Notes under the pieces: generated by a model
Seen by the model: the letters and a program-made list of their open reading frames with translations, nothing else
Told to the model about the DNA's origin: nothing
Database searches by the model: none
Position numbers and translations under genes: made by a program
Source of the DNA: Lonicera japonica
Taxonomy: Eukaryota > Streptophyta > Magnoliopsida > Dipsacales > Caprifoliaceae
Direction of reading: 5' to 3'
Length of the DNA: 64,000 nucleotides
Assembly (NCBI GenBank): GCA_021464415.1
Contig: CM038469.1
Location: 29,939,736-30,003,735 of the forward strand
Shown here: positions 31,760 through 42,700 of the stretch, one piece after another
Layout: the number at the start of each line of letters is the position of its first letter
Numbering within the stretch: position 1 is the stretch's first letter

Positions 31760-33082
31760 CTATGAAGCACAAACACGGATACGAGGTGTCTTACCCGGTA
31801 CCGATACGAGGTACAGGTACGATGAGGGACACGTTTAATAAATAAATCAATATATTTATATAATAATATGAATTATGTAAAATATCCTTGCAATCTCTTG
31901 TTGCAATTCTTCTCGAGCATTCATGTTAAATGCCTTTTTAATTGTTGAATTTCTAGCCGCCTTTCTTTTTTTGGTTTCAAACATATTTTCCGTTAATCCA
32001 AATGAAGCTCCACCAATAGTTCCTTGAGATTGATATGGCAAAGGAACTTCTTTAGCTGCTGAATTTTTTTACCCTCAACGCAGTTTCATCAACTTCTCTT
32101 TTTAACTCGGCCAGTGCACTATCATTGACCTTCGAACACTTTTTAATTCCCTTCCCAACAATTCTAGCAAATAGCCCGTTACTCTAGAGTAAGAGCCCTT
32201 GAATGTTTCACCACAAAAATTGCATGAGAAGGAGTAATTCCTTCCACCCCCAGCTGGTTTTTCTAGCCTCGTAACATGTTTCCACAATGGCGTATTGTCA
32301 TATTGAGTGCGAGAGGATACAGTAGCAGTAGACGCAGTGCTATTATCCGATGAAGCAGAACCAAAATTTTCCATACCCACCTTTATAATCCAAGAAAAAG
32401 GACCCAATCTTAAATAGTCTTAAATAAAACTATTTCTAAATTAATCAAACAACAGGGAAGAGTAGAACCAAAACTACAGAACCAAAATTAATCAAACTAT
32501 TTCTAAACTATTTATTTGATTCTTTCAAAAGCTGAACAAAGAAAATTAGAAACGAATTACGGAAACTGGAAACTGGAAACTGGAAAAGCAGATCTGCAGA
32601 AGGGAAAAAGAGTAGCATTGTAGAAGACTTGTGGCTGTGAGTGAGAAGAGTAGAAGATCGAAGAAGAGAGAATGTCGACGACGAGAACTCGACGACGATG
32701 ATAGAAGGCTGTTGAGATAAGCGAAGACCGTTTGATTAGCGTAGAGATATAAGAATGGGTTTGAGCGGCATGACCTAATTTTGTCAATTGTTTATTTGGG
32801 AGATCTTCTTTGTTAATATACATTTTATAAAATTAATAAAAGGACACTTAAATATATTGCATATTATAAACTGACCCCTTAGTTTTTATTTTTCACTCTC
32901 CGCGTGTCGGGTACCGGACCCATACCCGTTTTAGCCGTGTTCAAAGATATTTAATATTATTTTTATTGGACACGCCATGTGGCATGTCCGAACAGTGTCC
33001 TACCTATACCCGTACTTGTATCCATGTCCTAACCGTGTCCACACCGGTAACTCTAAAAAAATGGAGTACCCGTGCTTCATAG
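31760..33082 (-). mobile_element. hAT transposon deletion derivative (1,323 bp)
   Basis: Flanked by an exact 8-bp duplication CATTTGGT (31752-31759 and 33083-33090). The ends CTATGAAGCAC... and, on the other strand, CTATGAAGCACGGGTAC are inverted repeats. Sub-terminal regions on both sides are rich in ACCCGTACC/GTGTCC-type motifs, as transposase-binding regions often are. It contains the N-terminal part of a hAT transposase gene on the minus strand and lacks the catalytic and dimerisation parts, so it is non-autonomous. Confidence 0.9.
31856..32407 (-). pseudogene. hAT transposase N-terminal fragment with BED zinc finger
   Basis: On the minus strand: a Ser/Thr-rich start, then a BED-type zinc finger with PLWKHVTRLEK, CNFCGETFKGSYSRV and LLEL. 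The usual His after SYSRV(K/T) is replaced by Tyr (GYLLEL), so the metal site is damaged. After about 32160 the family sequence (GKGIKKCSKVNDSALAELKR) continues in another frame, showing a frameshift. The stretch near 31890 (KAFNMNAREELQQEIARIF) is the start of the DUF659-like region of plant hAT transposases. The gene stops there: an inactive remnant. Confidence 0.85.
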
Positions 33083-33860
33083 CATTTGGTTATACTTTGT
33101 AATTTTCATCCCTATGGCCACTTCAACACCAAAAATTGTGGATCACTAATTAAAAATAAAATAAAATAAAAATTATATGCAACATAAGAAAGTGGAGCAC
33201 TAAACAATGAGAGTATCAAGCAATTATGCAATTAAAGTACTACTTGAAATGAAACATATAACTACGATCAATAATTAAAAAGAAGGAAAATGATAACACA
33301 TAAGGGTACATGTTAAAGTTATATGAATTTACTATTGTACGAGAATTTGTGTTATATTTAATGTGTTATATTTAATGTATGTAAGTAGCTCATTTTTTTC
33401 AAATATCATTGTTTAGTACGTGCCTTTAAAATATACGTTAACATAACCCTAAAAAAAAAATTCTTAGGTGTATAGATGTAAAATAAAATGCACGTGTCAA
33501 ATGGTTAATGCTAGACTCCTCTATAAATTTTCATCACATACTTCACTTTCTATGTAATTAAGAGAAATTGTAAATAAGGATAATTTGGTTCGCTTCGGTT
33601 TTGTAATAGCCAATTCTAAACCCGAACAAAACATATCAAATTTCAATTTTTTTCCAGTTCAAACTTTGATAGATCAATTTGAGTTAGTTCGATTCAATGC
33701 GTCAATTTTCGTGATTCGTCGCAACACCCGTAATCAATGAGACAGAGAAAGTTGCTTGAAAGAAAAGTTAAAAAAGGAAACCCCTAAAATAAAAGTAAAT
33801 AAACACCACCATTATTTTTAGCTGTAACGGTAGAACACCGGAGAAAAATTCACCGGACTG
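33083..33860. other. Intergenic, AT-rich
   Basis: No ORF is supported. Near 33595-33740 GGTTCG/CGGTTT-type motifs and a CAACACCCGTAA end resemble a decayed hAT-like MITE, but no partner end was found. Confidence 0.4.
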
Positions 33861-33901
33861 ATGCCCAAACCCCAAACAGGCTGCTGCAAGAGCAAATTAC
33901 A

Positions 33902-33910
33902 AAACCCTAA
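33902..33910 (+). promoter_or_regulatory. Telo-box in probable 5' UTR of subunit g gene
   Basis: AAACCCTAA followed by a (CT)n tract, a common arrangement in leaders of plant housekeeping genes. A donor-like GGAG|GTATAAC near 33934 and an acceptor-like run before 34680 suggest a 5' UTR intron; that is inference. Confidence 0.5.
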
Positions 33911-34697
33911 CTCTCTCTCTCTCTACAAGCGGAGGTATAACAATTCACTCTACTATACTATAATTTTACCAACCAAGAGAGAATTAGGTATTCTCAAATC
34001 TATCACATCTGATGTGCTATGTGCCTTTTCCATTAAATTCATAACTTGTATATATATATGTTGAGTGTATTATTGTCTGTTGAAATCCTTTCAAGTATCA
34101 AGGCTTTTGTTGTAATGTAATGTTTGTATTAGGGTTTGTGCTTGATGTGTTGAACTGTTTGTAATGGAGTTCTACTTCTTATGTATCAATTGCATTTAGT
34201 AGACTTCACTTGATTTATATTCTGCATTTCTGGAGAATTTTGATCCCTTGTTTCTCCATGTTAAACCCCAATAATTGATTTACCATGATGTAATGATCTA
34301 GTTTGGCTGCTCCTAAAATTCTATTTATGAATTTACTTTCTAAATATCATGTTAAGGGTTTTTCCCTATTATACTGTTGTTTAATATATAGCTCTATTTT
34401 TTTTTTCCAAAAGAAAAAAAGAATTAGAAATGCCACCAATTTATTGTTGCCTATGTAGTTGCTCCATTTTTAAAAATTTTGCTCTTCTTGGTATATCAAT
34501 TTTGTTTAAAAGAAAATAAATAAATAATGGTGATTTGATAAATGATAATATTGTTGTGTTAGAAAATAAAAGGGATTAAAGGACTTTGCAAGTAGGGGTA
34601 TATATGTTTCAAAGACTTGAGTGCATGGAACATGATTTTCGGATTAAAAGTTCCTTTTTTCTGTGATAAACAAACCATAGGTTAGGTTAAGGGATAG

Positions 34698-37312
34698 ATG
34701 GCGTCAAAGCTGCATCAATTGCAATCAAAGGCTACTCAAGCGTCAAAGCTTGCTTCAAAACATGCGTCTTCCTATTACAAGCAGCTACTAGAGAAGAACA
34801 AGCAATACATTCAAGAACCACCTACTGTGGAGAAATGCCAGCTCCTGTCAAACCAGCTCTTCTACACTCGTCTTGCCAGGTTTTCTCCTTAGATAACCTA
34901 TTTTACTTCGAAATAATGGAAAGATCTGGGTTTATGGATTGTCTTATTGTCTAAAGTTGGAGTGTTTTGTTTGGCTGATTATGTCAACGGATTAAGTTAT
35001 TTCAGAAAGATTTATTTCCCTTTCGAAAGTATTGGGTTGGTGGATAGTATTTGTTAGAACTTATGTTCCAGATTAACTTTTTTGCGTGTATGGGATTTCT
35101 TCACAGAGAACACCCTAATGTTAAATTCTTTATTTAAGGCCCATGTTTTGTAATTGTGGTAGTTCATTTAGTGCAAGCTGAGACTGGAGCTATGGTTCAT
35201 TGATTAATTGGTTGAGCTCTTTGTAGGTTCTGTATGGTGGCCTTAGGCTTGACCATGCCCATTTGCGTTTGAATTATTCTCTTTCTTCAAAAATAAATTA
35301 TTAAAATGCAAGTGATTCAATCAAGTTTTGACTGTAACTTGTGTTTTCTCATTGTTTAGAACGACACTCGGAAGTTTTGATTGCATTCAAGCACATTAGT
35401 TCCTACCTCTTATTTGTAGAATACTCCTACTTAACAGCAAGTGGCCATTCCAGTTATAGGGCTTGTGCTGCGTGGCTGCGTGACATGTGATATTGAAATC
35501 TGGTTGTTAAGGTTAGGATAATGAATACCGAGAACTTAGAAGGTGTTGGAATGGGTGTTTTAGACCAAACATCAATTCCTTTCAGACTTGTAGGTTCTTC
35601 AGCAAAGAGTTATTAGTTTAGGGAACAAAAAGGGCCTAAAAAGGAGTGTTTTAATTATTGGTTCACCTATATAGGTAATTTTGATACTATACAAAAACAA
35701 AATAATTTCTAAAACAGAAAGGAGTGATAAACCCTACCCATAGGTGCTTGGTGTTCACCTTTGCCAGCCTAGGCAGGCGGCCCTAGGTGGGGATTTTGTA
35801 AACACAGATAAGAAGGGTATATATGTGAAACTTACATAAGTATGTCAGCCCAGGTCCAATACGGGCCTTAACACTCGAAGCTTGAGTTTGGACCAAATTA
35901 AATTCCCGGCCTGAGATAGTATTTAAGCAGGCTGAATCCTTCCCAGACCAATTGATAGTCGTATTTATGCTGCTAACTCCCATGTATTGCAAGAGTCCTT
36001 TGTCTTTATAAGTAATCTATATCTCTGGTATCGCGTGGGTCCAGCTCGAGTCTTATGCCTCACCTCACTCAAGCAAAGTGCCTCAAACCTGCTTCACCCA
36101 TTTCTAAACATTGGTACAAACCCCAACATCAACATATATTCCAGTGTGCTTATTACACAATGCCCTCCTTCGCTAATTGTTTTATGGAAAGAAAGTGATA
36201 ACAAAAGAAACTTTGCTAAGATGCTATTTGTCTATTTCAGTAGCATTGATTGGCTTCCTTTGCTTGAATGAAGATAAATTTGGGACTGTATTTCTCCATA
36301 TATGGATTTTATGGAAAAACATCCGTGAGGTTGTTTCGTATCTTTGACTGATTAGTTTGTCATTTGTGTTCTATGGATGGGCCGTCCACTGATAAATACA
36401 TCGTTAATAGAATGTGACATGGGTAACATTATATTAGCTGCTAATTCATTTGTACCACTTTTTTTTTTTACTAAATCAACAATGTAGATAATTGCACAGC
36501 CCTGCTCTAAAGTGGGATAGCCTAGTTGGGGAGGCGCCCACTTGGACCTGGGAGGGATCTCAAGTTCGAGTCTCACTAAGGGGGTTTTGGGGTGGGATTT
36601 TATTTGTTTGTAGGTAAAGGGAGAGACTTAGACCTTGCTTTTACCATTAAAAAAATGCACAGGCCTGCTCTAAAGATGATGGTCCTCTATTCAAGAAAAA
36701 TACCATCAATTTGAATGGGTCATAGATGAATTTGTATGTGAAATTTTGTGGATATAATCTCTACAATGAGTAGTCAAATGCACTAAATTCCAACATAAAA
36801 TCCTATCTACAATTGTGTAAGACGATCATAAAAGAATTCAGTGGCTGATATAAAGTCAATTTTTTATTACATTGGCCTCCTGTTTGAATATTGTGATGAA
36901 ATTTTGTGAAGATGATCTATCACAAGATCATCTCCACCAAATTGCATGTAAAATTTCATTCGTTTACCCATCCAAATGGATGGTCCTCCTTATTCTCAAA
37001 GAGGGGACCATCCTCTTCAAAGCGGGGCCACATGCATGCATATTCATATATTTTTAATAGGGCTAACATGATATATATATACAGTTATACACACACACAC
37101 ACTAATCAGTTGAGACTTGCCACAGTTTACCTGGTCGCTATGAGTCATTCTGGAAGGAAGTTGATTATGTGAAGCAACTGTGGAAAAAAAGGCAGGAGCT
37201 AAAAATCGAGGATGCAGGAATTGCTGCTCTTTTCGGTCTTGAATGCTTTGCCTGGTTTTGTGCTGGAGAGATTGTAGGACGAGGTTTTACGATCACTGGT
37301 TACCATGTTTAA
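34698..37312 (+). CDS. Mitochondrial ATP synthase subunit g
   Basis: Small membrane subunit of the F1Fo-ATP synthase stator, needed in other eukaryotes for dimer formation and cristae shape. Two exons, 34698-34879 and 37126-37312 (stop TAA), join in phase 2 across a GT-AG intron, giving 122 aa. The start ATG gives MASKLHQLQSKATQASKLAS, the usual plant start. YYKQLLEKNKQYIQEPPTVEK, LPGRYESFWKEVDYVKQLWK and DAGIAALFGLECFAWFCAGE match the plant family from memory, in order and length. The last third is hydrophobic, with a GxxxG-like pattern (GEIVGRG) expected in the membrane helix of this family. The intron is 2.2 kb with a SINE-like repeat. Frame intact. Confidence 0.94.
36515..36650 (+). mobile_element. 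tRNA-derived SINE-like repeat in subunit g intron
   Basis: TAGCCTAGTTGGGGAGGCGCC resembles a pol III A box and AAGTTCGAGTCTC a B box, about 40 bases apart. A G/T-rich body and an oligo-A run (near 36650) follow. This arrangement fits a tRNA-derived plant SINE. Exact ends were not found. Confidence 0.6.
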
Positions 37313-38104
37313 CTGTTGTTTCTGCGTGATTTTGACGGATAAACATTCTCAAGTTGGGAGGTTGTAGTCTACTTTTTGTTCAACATTTTGGTTGGATGAT
37401 CGTATATGTTTACCTACTGGAAGTTTTTGCGAAAAATTCAAAACGCATATAAATAGCTTTGTTACTTGTAAGAAGGTAAATTTACTGTTTTTATTGTGGT
37501 TTGCTTTAGGCAGGGGATTTTAGTGATCGGAGGACAGTGCTACATACATGTTCAACAATCTCAGTTTAGATTTGTTGAACCTCCTAAAGTGATAGTTAAC
37601 ATGACTCCACTCTCATTGGTTAATACAATAAAGTATTGAATGAATAATGACTGTGGGTCCTTGTTATATCAAAGATGAGGGTCATTTTAACCTCACTTTA
37701 AGAGGGTCAACAAATCTGAAATTCCAAAAAATACAGTTAATTTAGCGATGTGGCTAAGAGTTCGTTCTCACTCCTAAGGTGCAGTTTGACTACAGATCTA
37801 TCTAGAAAACTTGGGTTAACTCGCTCTGGTTTATTGGGTTTGAAACATCAAATCTCTGTAGCCACTTGGCGGTGCTAAGTTAAACTTACTATTTAGCACT
37901 CAGAGCATGTGGTCGGAATGTCAGACCCAGGCTTGGCTACTGACTTTCACAAATGACTACTAGGTGCATTTCTAAGGGGGCAATGCTTCTTGCCATACAT
38001 GGAGTAGCCAATGCATTTTCTGGTAGAAACATTGGAAAAAGAAAGAACAAAGCAGTTAATAAATTGGGGTGGATGTTTAGCAGGTATGGCTAATAGACCT
38101 GTAA
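37313..38104. other. 3' flank of subunit g gene
   Basis: Probably 3' UTR at first, then intergenic. No gene recognised. Confidence 0.4.
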
Positions 38105-38464
38105 GGCCTTCTCCAATGCATAGGTTAATATTGTATGGTAAAAATCCATATTTAGCCTACACAGCCGAACAACTCACGCAGCACACGGGAATTTTTTTTT
38201 TTTTAACCACACGACACAATGAATGTCGTGTGGTACATGCCACCTCCACCTCACCTCTTCACACTCCCACACGATGTTTTGAATGTCGTGTGTGACATGA
38301 TGCGACGCCCCACGATGGACATTCCATCGTGGGGAGATATGCTAACCATATGGTAATTTTACCATTTCACTAACATATTAGCCTACACTATTAACATATA
38401 CCCAGTCGATTGCAAGCATATAAATGGTAAATATGGCATAATAGGGAGTGCATTGGAGATGATC
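38105..38464. mobile_element. MITE with CTCCAATGCA ends and three internal hairpins
   Basis: The left end GGCCTTCTCCAATGCA and the right end, read as GATCATCTCCAATGCA, match at 13 of 16 places. TAA flanks both sides (38102-38104, 38465-38467). Inside are three consecutive hairpins: CCACACGACA...TGTCGTGTGG (about 38200-38234), CACACGA...TCGTGTG (about 38267-38293) and CCCCACGATGGA...TCCATCGTGGGG (about 38309-38334). Non-coding. Probably PIF/Harbinger type. Confidence 0.75.
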
Positions 38465-39769
38465 TAACATATGCTTAAAATGGTCATACAGGAATGCAAA
38501 CATTTTTTACTTCTACGAATGTCGTGGTTTTTAAAGCATTTAGCCGAGAATATTAGGCACTACTCTCGAGGATTACATGGGAGGATTTGGTGCCTTCACT
38601 CCCAGAGGTGAAAGTTCAAATAAAATTGAACTTCACATCTCTTTGCATACACGGACAATGCCTGCAAAAGAGTTTCAACATTTGTGTCCCTTCACACTAG
38701 TTTAAGGAGATCAACAATTTAAACTCGCCCAATGCCACTATTTTCTCTGCATTCCGGATTTTTAAGCATCTTTCTTATCCATTTTGGTCACGCTGGTCTA
38801 AATTTATAGTTTCGAAACATCAACTCTACAATAATCAAGCACATGTTAAGTGCTCCTATACAAAAAGAATAAAACTTCAACGTGTATTTAACAAGACAAA
38901 TATTTTCATACAAGATTTTATTTCTTTCTATTCAAATTATCCTCAAATTATGCAAAGGTGGGATATAGATGGGGGCATGTGTCCCACCAAAATGTAAAAG
39001 AAATGCACTTTAATAATTACATTTATTATTCTTATTTAGTGTTTTTTTTATCAATTTTAATTGTTTGTCAATCATCCGTATGCTTGTTTCTTTCATGATA
39101 TTATTATGCTTATGTCATATGCTTGACTGATTTTAAAGGAAATTAGTTGTTTTTGTTGCAATAATTCGTGCTTATCTGAACACTTGTTTTCTCCAAGTAT
39201 CCACCTAAATTTTTTTCCGTTGTAATCCATTCACCTTTATTCATATAATACCCCTTTACTCATTGTCTAAAGATTGGAAAATGAAATTGTCCAAGTCCAA
39301 TAAATCCGTCAGGCTTATACAACTCAAATGAAATCTATAAGCTGCAGTAAAAAACCATTACACATTTTTGTTCTTTGCTAAGATGTAAACAGAACACAAC
39401 TACAATTTATCTCAAATGGTAAATATTTATATATATATATAGAACCAACCTTACATTCCTTTCAATTACAACCAATCTCAATACACTGACAAACCAAAAT
39501 ATGTATTACAAACATAACAAAAACACTCCAAAAGTGTATAATGGAAAGCACCTTTGACTTGTTTACACTATTTTCCCGTTTACAAAATTGACAAATAATA
39601 AATCCAATATTTCAGATTTAAAAAGGAAAAAAAAAAAAAAAGGTAACTTGCGGGAAGCATGATCCTATCCATCAAAGCCAATCATCTTTCAACCCTTATT
39701 CTGTATAACTACTCGTGCAATTTAACAGTAATTTAGATATATATATATATATATATATGTTTCTCTCCT
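38465..39769. other. Intergenic between convergent genes
   Basis: AT-rich, with short (AT)n runs near 39425 and 39736-39758. The last part is the 3' UTR side of the ferrochelatase gene. No other gene seen. Confidence 0.5.
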
Positions 39770-42700
39770 TCAAAGGATGTGATTCCTAAATGCCAATATC
39801 ATTTTGGGTGATAAGAGCAGAACAAATGCCAAGATTGAACCAAAAAACATTTTGATGGCATAGGCAAAAGGATCTTCTTCTTCTTCTTCTTCCAAGGTAC
39901 TAGTACTCTTTGAGGTTGACATTGCTATTGCTGAAGGCAAGGCTTCAATCACCGCGTCTGCTAAATCGGTGATGAAGGTATCGGTGCACCCAAGAGCAGG
40001 TACCCGGCCCCAATTTTCAATGCCAGATTCGAGGGCCAGTTCTTTGTATTCCATATCGATCTCTTCAAGTGTCTCTATGTGCTCACTCACAAAGCTGGTA
40101 TTTCAAGGAGCACAAAAATATTAAGTTATAATCAAATAAGGATTAAAGAAATTCAACATTAAAGCAACGATTGGTTCGGGGAAAAATACTTTGAATGGGT
40201 GGACAGGAATTCACCCCAGATAAAATGAATCCCAGAGGCAGAAATATAGCATATATGTAGCTTTCTTTAAATCAGTCAGCATTCAAAATTAGAAGAGTAA
40301 CACAGCTAGTCAGCTATCACTAAACTATTAATGGGCTTGTCAATGGATCGGATTTTTGTCCAATCCAATCCGAATCTGCTCTGATTATGATCTGAATCCA
40401 GTCTGATTTGTCAGAGATGGTAAGAGATCCCTAATCCGTTTATCCGAATCTGTTAGGCATTTTCATTAACAAATCAGGTACAAGAATATCTGTCTGATCC
40501 ATCCTCCATTCAATCCAAAATATTTATGCATTTATATATGGTGTGTATATATCAGTGTTTTAAATAGCGGTAGCATAACGCGTAGCATTTTGGTTCGGAA
40601 TTGCGTAGCGCATTAGCGTAAGCTATTCAAGACACGAAAAGCATAATAATAATAAAAATAATAATAATATTATACTAAAGAATATTAGTAAAAACACACA
40701 ATATTATTTTAAATAGCTACATATATATTATTTACAATATTATTTTAAATAACTATTTATATATATATATATATATTTTTATTTATAATAAGATAATTCT
40801 AATAAATAAGACATTAGAAAAGGCCTTCACAATTAAAAAATTTTAGGAAAAGCCACATATTGTAAATGTTTTAAATGACCAAGGGTACACAAGTCATTTT
40901 AACCTTTACAAAAACCTAAATATAACATAAAACATATCTCTTATCTTCTTCCCCACTTATTCGGAATTGCGAGCCACCTCAGTCGTCCCTCCTTACTTCT
41001 CTCGTCTCACTCAATCTCACTTCTTCTCCTTCATTCTTCTTCCATTTTAAGTTTTAACCTAGCTTGTTTTTGGGTTCTTCTTCTTCCACTGTTGACAGAG
41101 GAGAAGACGGGCGCCTAGGGTTCAGATCTCTCTTCTACCAGGTATTGAGGGGCTTGTGTAACTTAGACCTAGTATCTCCCTCCCTAACGACGTAGTTTAG
41201 GAGAAGACAGCGTTACTTTTTATTCCCAAATAGCGCACGCTTTTTCTGAATAGCGTGTTTAGCGTACGCTTTTTGACGATAGCGTGCCACGTCAGCAAAA
41301 AACGAATTCCTTCTGTTCTCTACGCTATCTGGTGCGCGCCATGCAGCGTTTTGGGCTAAAATCACACAACAGCGCACGACCAAACGCTATTTAAAACACT
41401 GGTGTATATGTATATATATATATATGCGCGCTTATATGTATAAAAGGTGGATAAAAAATAATTAAATTCATGTTTGCTAGCCTATAATTCTTAAAACCCA
41501 TGGAACAGTAGGCTCCACAGATATACAAGACAACCATCAGTTTTATTGTACATTGTGAAACCCTCTTCAAATATCACTGTGTTGCTGACTAAAACAGAAA
41601 TCCATATGTATGGCTATCAAGAGTAATCTCATTATCGATTCTCAACACTGAATTATATATTAACAGTAATATGTAGAACACTTCAAACCGAAAGTTTATC
41701 TACTTATGCCATGCATCATCATTATGTAATTCTGCTTGTAGTCTTTTTCCTACACCACACAATACGCTTGCCATTTATTGCAGTAGAGCAAGAAAATAAT
41801 AGTACTGATCCTATGTATTTGACCCATAGGCTTGCTTTCAATACAACTAGTCTGATACTGTTAAAAAGTATCCAAACGAATAGGAAAAGGAAAAGGCAAA
41901 TGTAAAAACCCAACCTATGGTGGATCCTGGGGGACAAAGTCAAAGCGCTTGAACCATCTAAAAACATAGAAACTGATAGGTTGATGGCGCAAACTAGGAC
42001 CTACACATTGAGTTCATGCAGCATCAAATTTGTCATGGATATCTTATATGGTACTCCTTTTGTGCCAAATTAGAAGTCCCCATTCAACTTTTTAATAGAA
42101 CCACTAATTTCAGCACAATAAATGGTCAAGAATAGAATATATTTATGAATTACGATCCCAGATTTGGCACATTGATTATGTCCCAAAAGAGAAACAAGAC
42201 TCAATTTAGGGCGTCCCATAAAGGAAATAGTGGGCTCTCAGCCTTGCACAAAAAGAAAAAAATCGAAATGAAGGTCATAAGCTGATAATTTATGTTAAAC
42301 TTAATAGTGAGCTTGAGAGTTAACAGAAATCACTATTTAACTTTCAGTAACATACCTTACAGGAACAGCAAGGAGACTTTTCACACCTTTCTGGCCAAGC
42401 TCAACGAGAACTTCATCAGTGTAGGGCTTCAACCATTGAACTGGCCCTACTCGGCTCTAACATAAAGAGAAAAGAAAAGAAAATTCAAAATGTAAGCAAC
42501 ACAACACAAAACAGCCCTAGTCTTAGGCAATTTCCTTTTTGTTCTCCCCATCTATTACAAGAGGGATTTGGAGCTTTGCCCCCCAATTTTATATGTGAAA
42601 TTAGACCTACCCTCCTGTTTTAATAAGGGAGAATTTATCCCCTGCACGTGGGGGAATCTCAAAGAATTACATAAAAATGGGGCTTAATTCAACGTACTAA

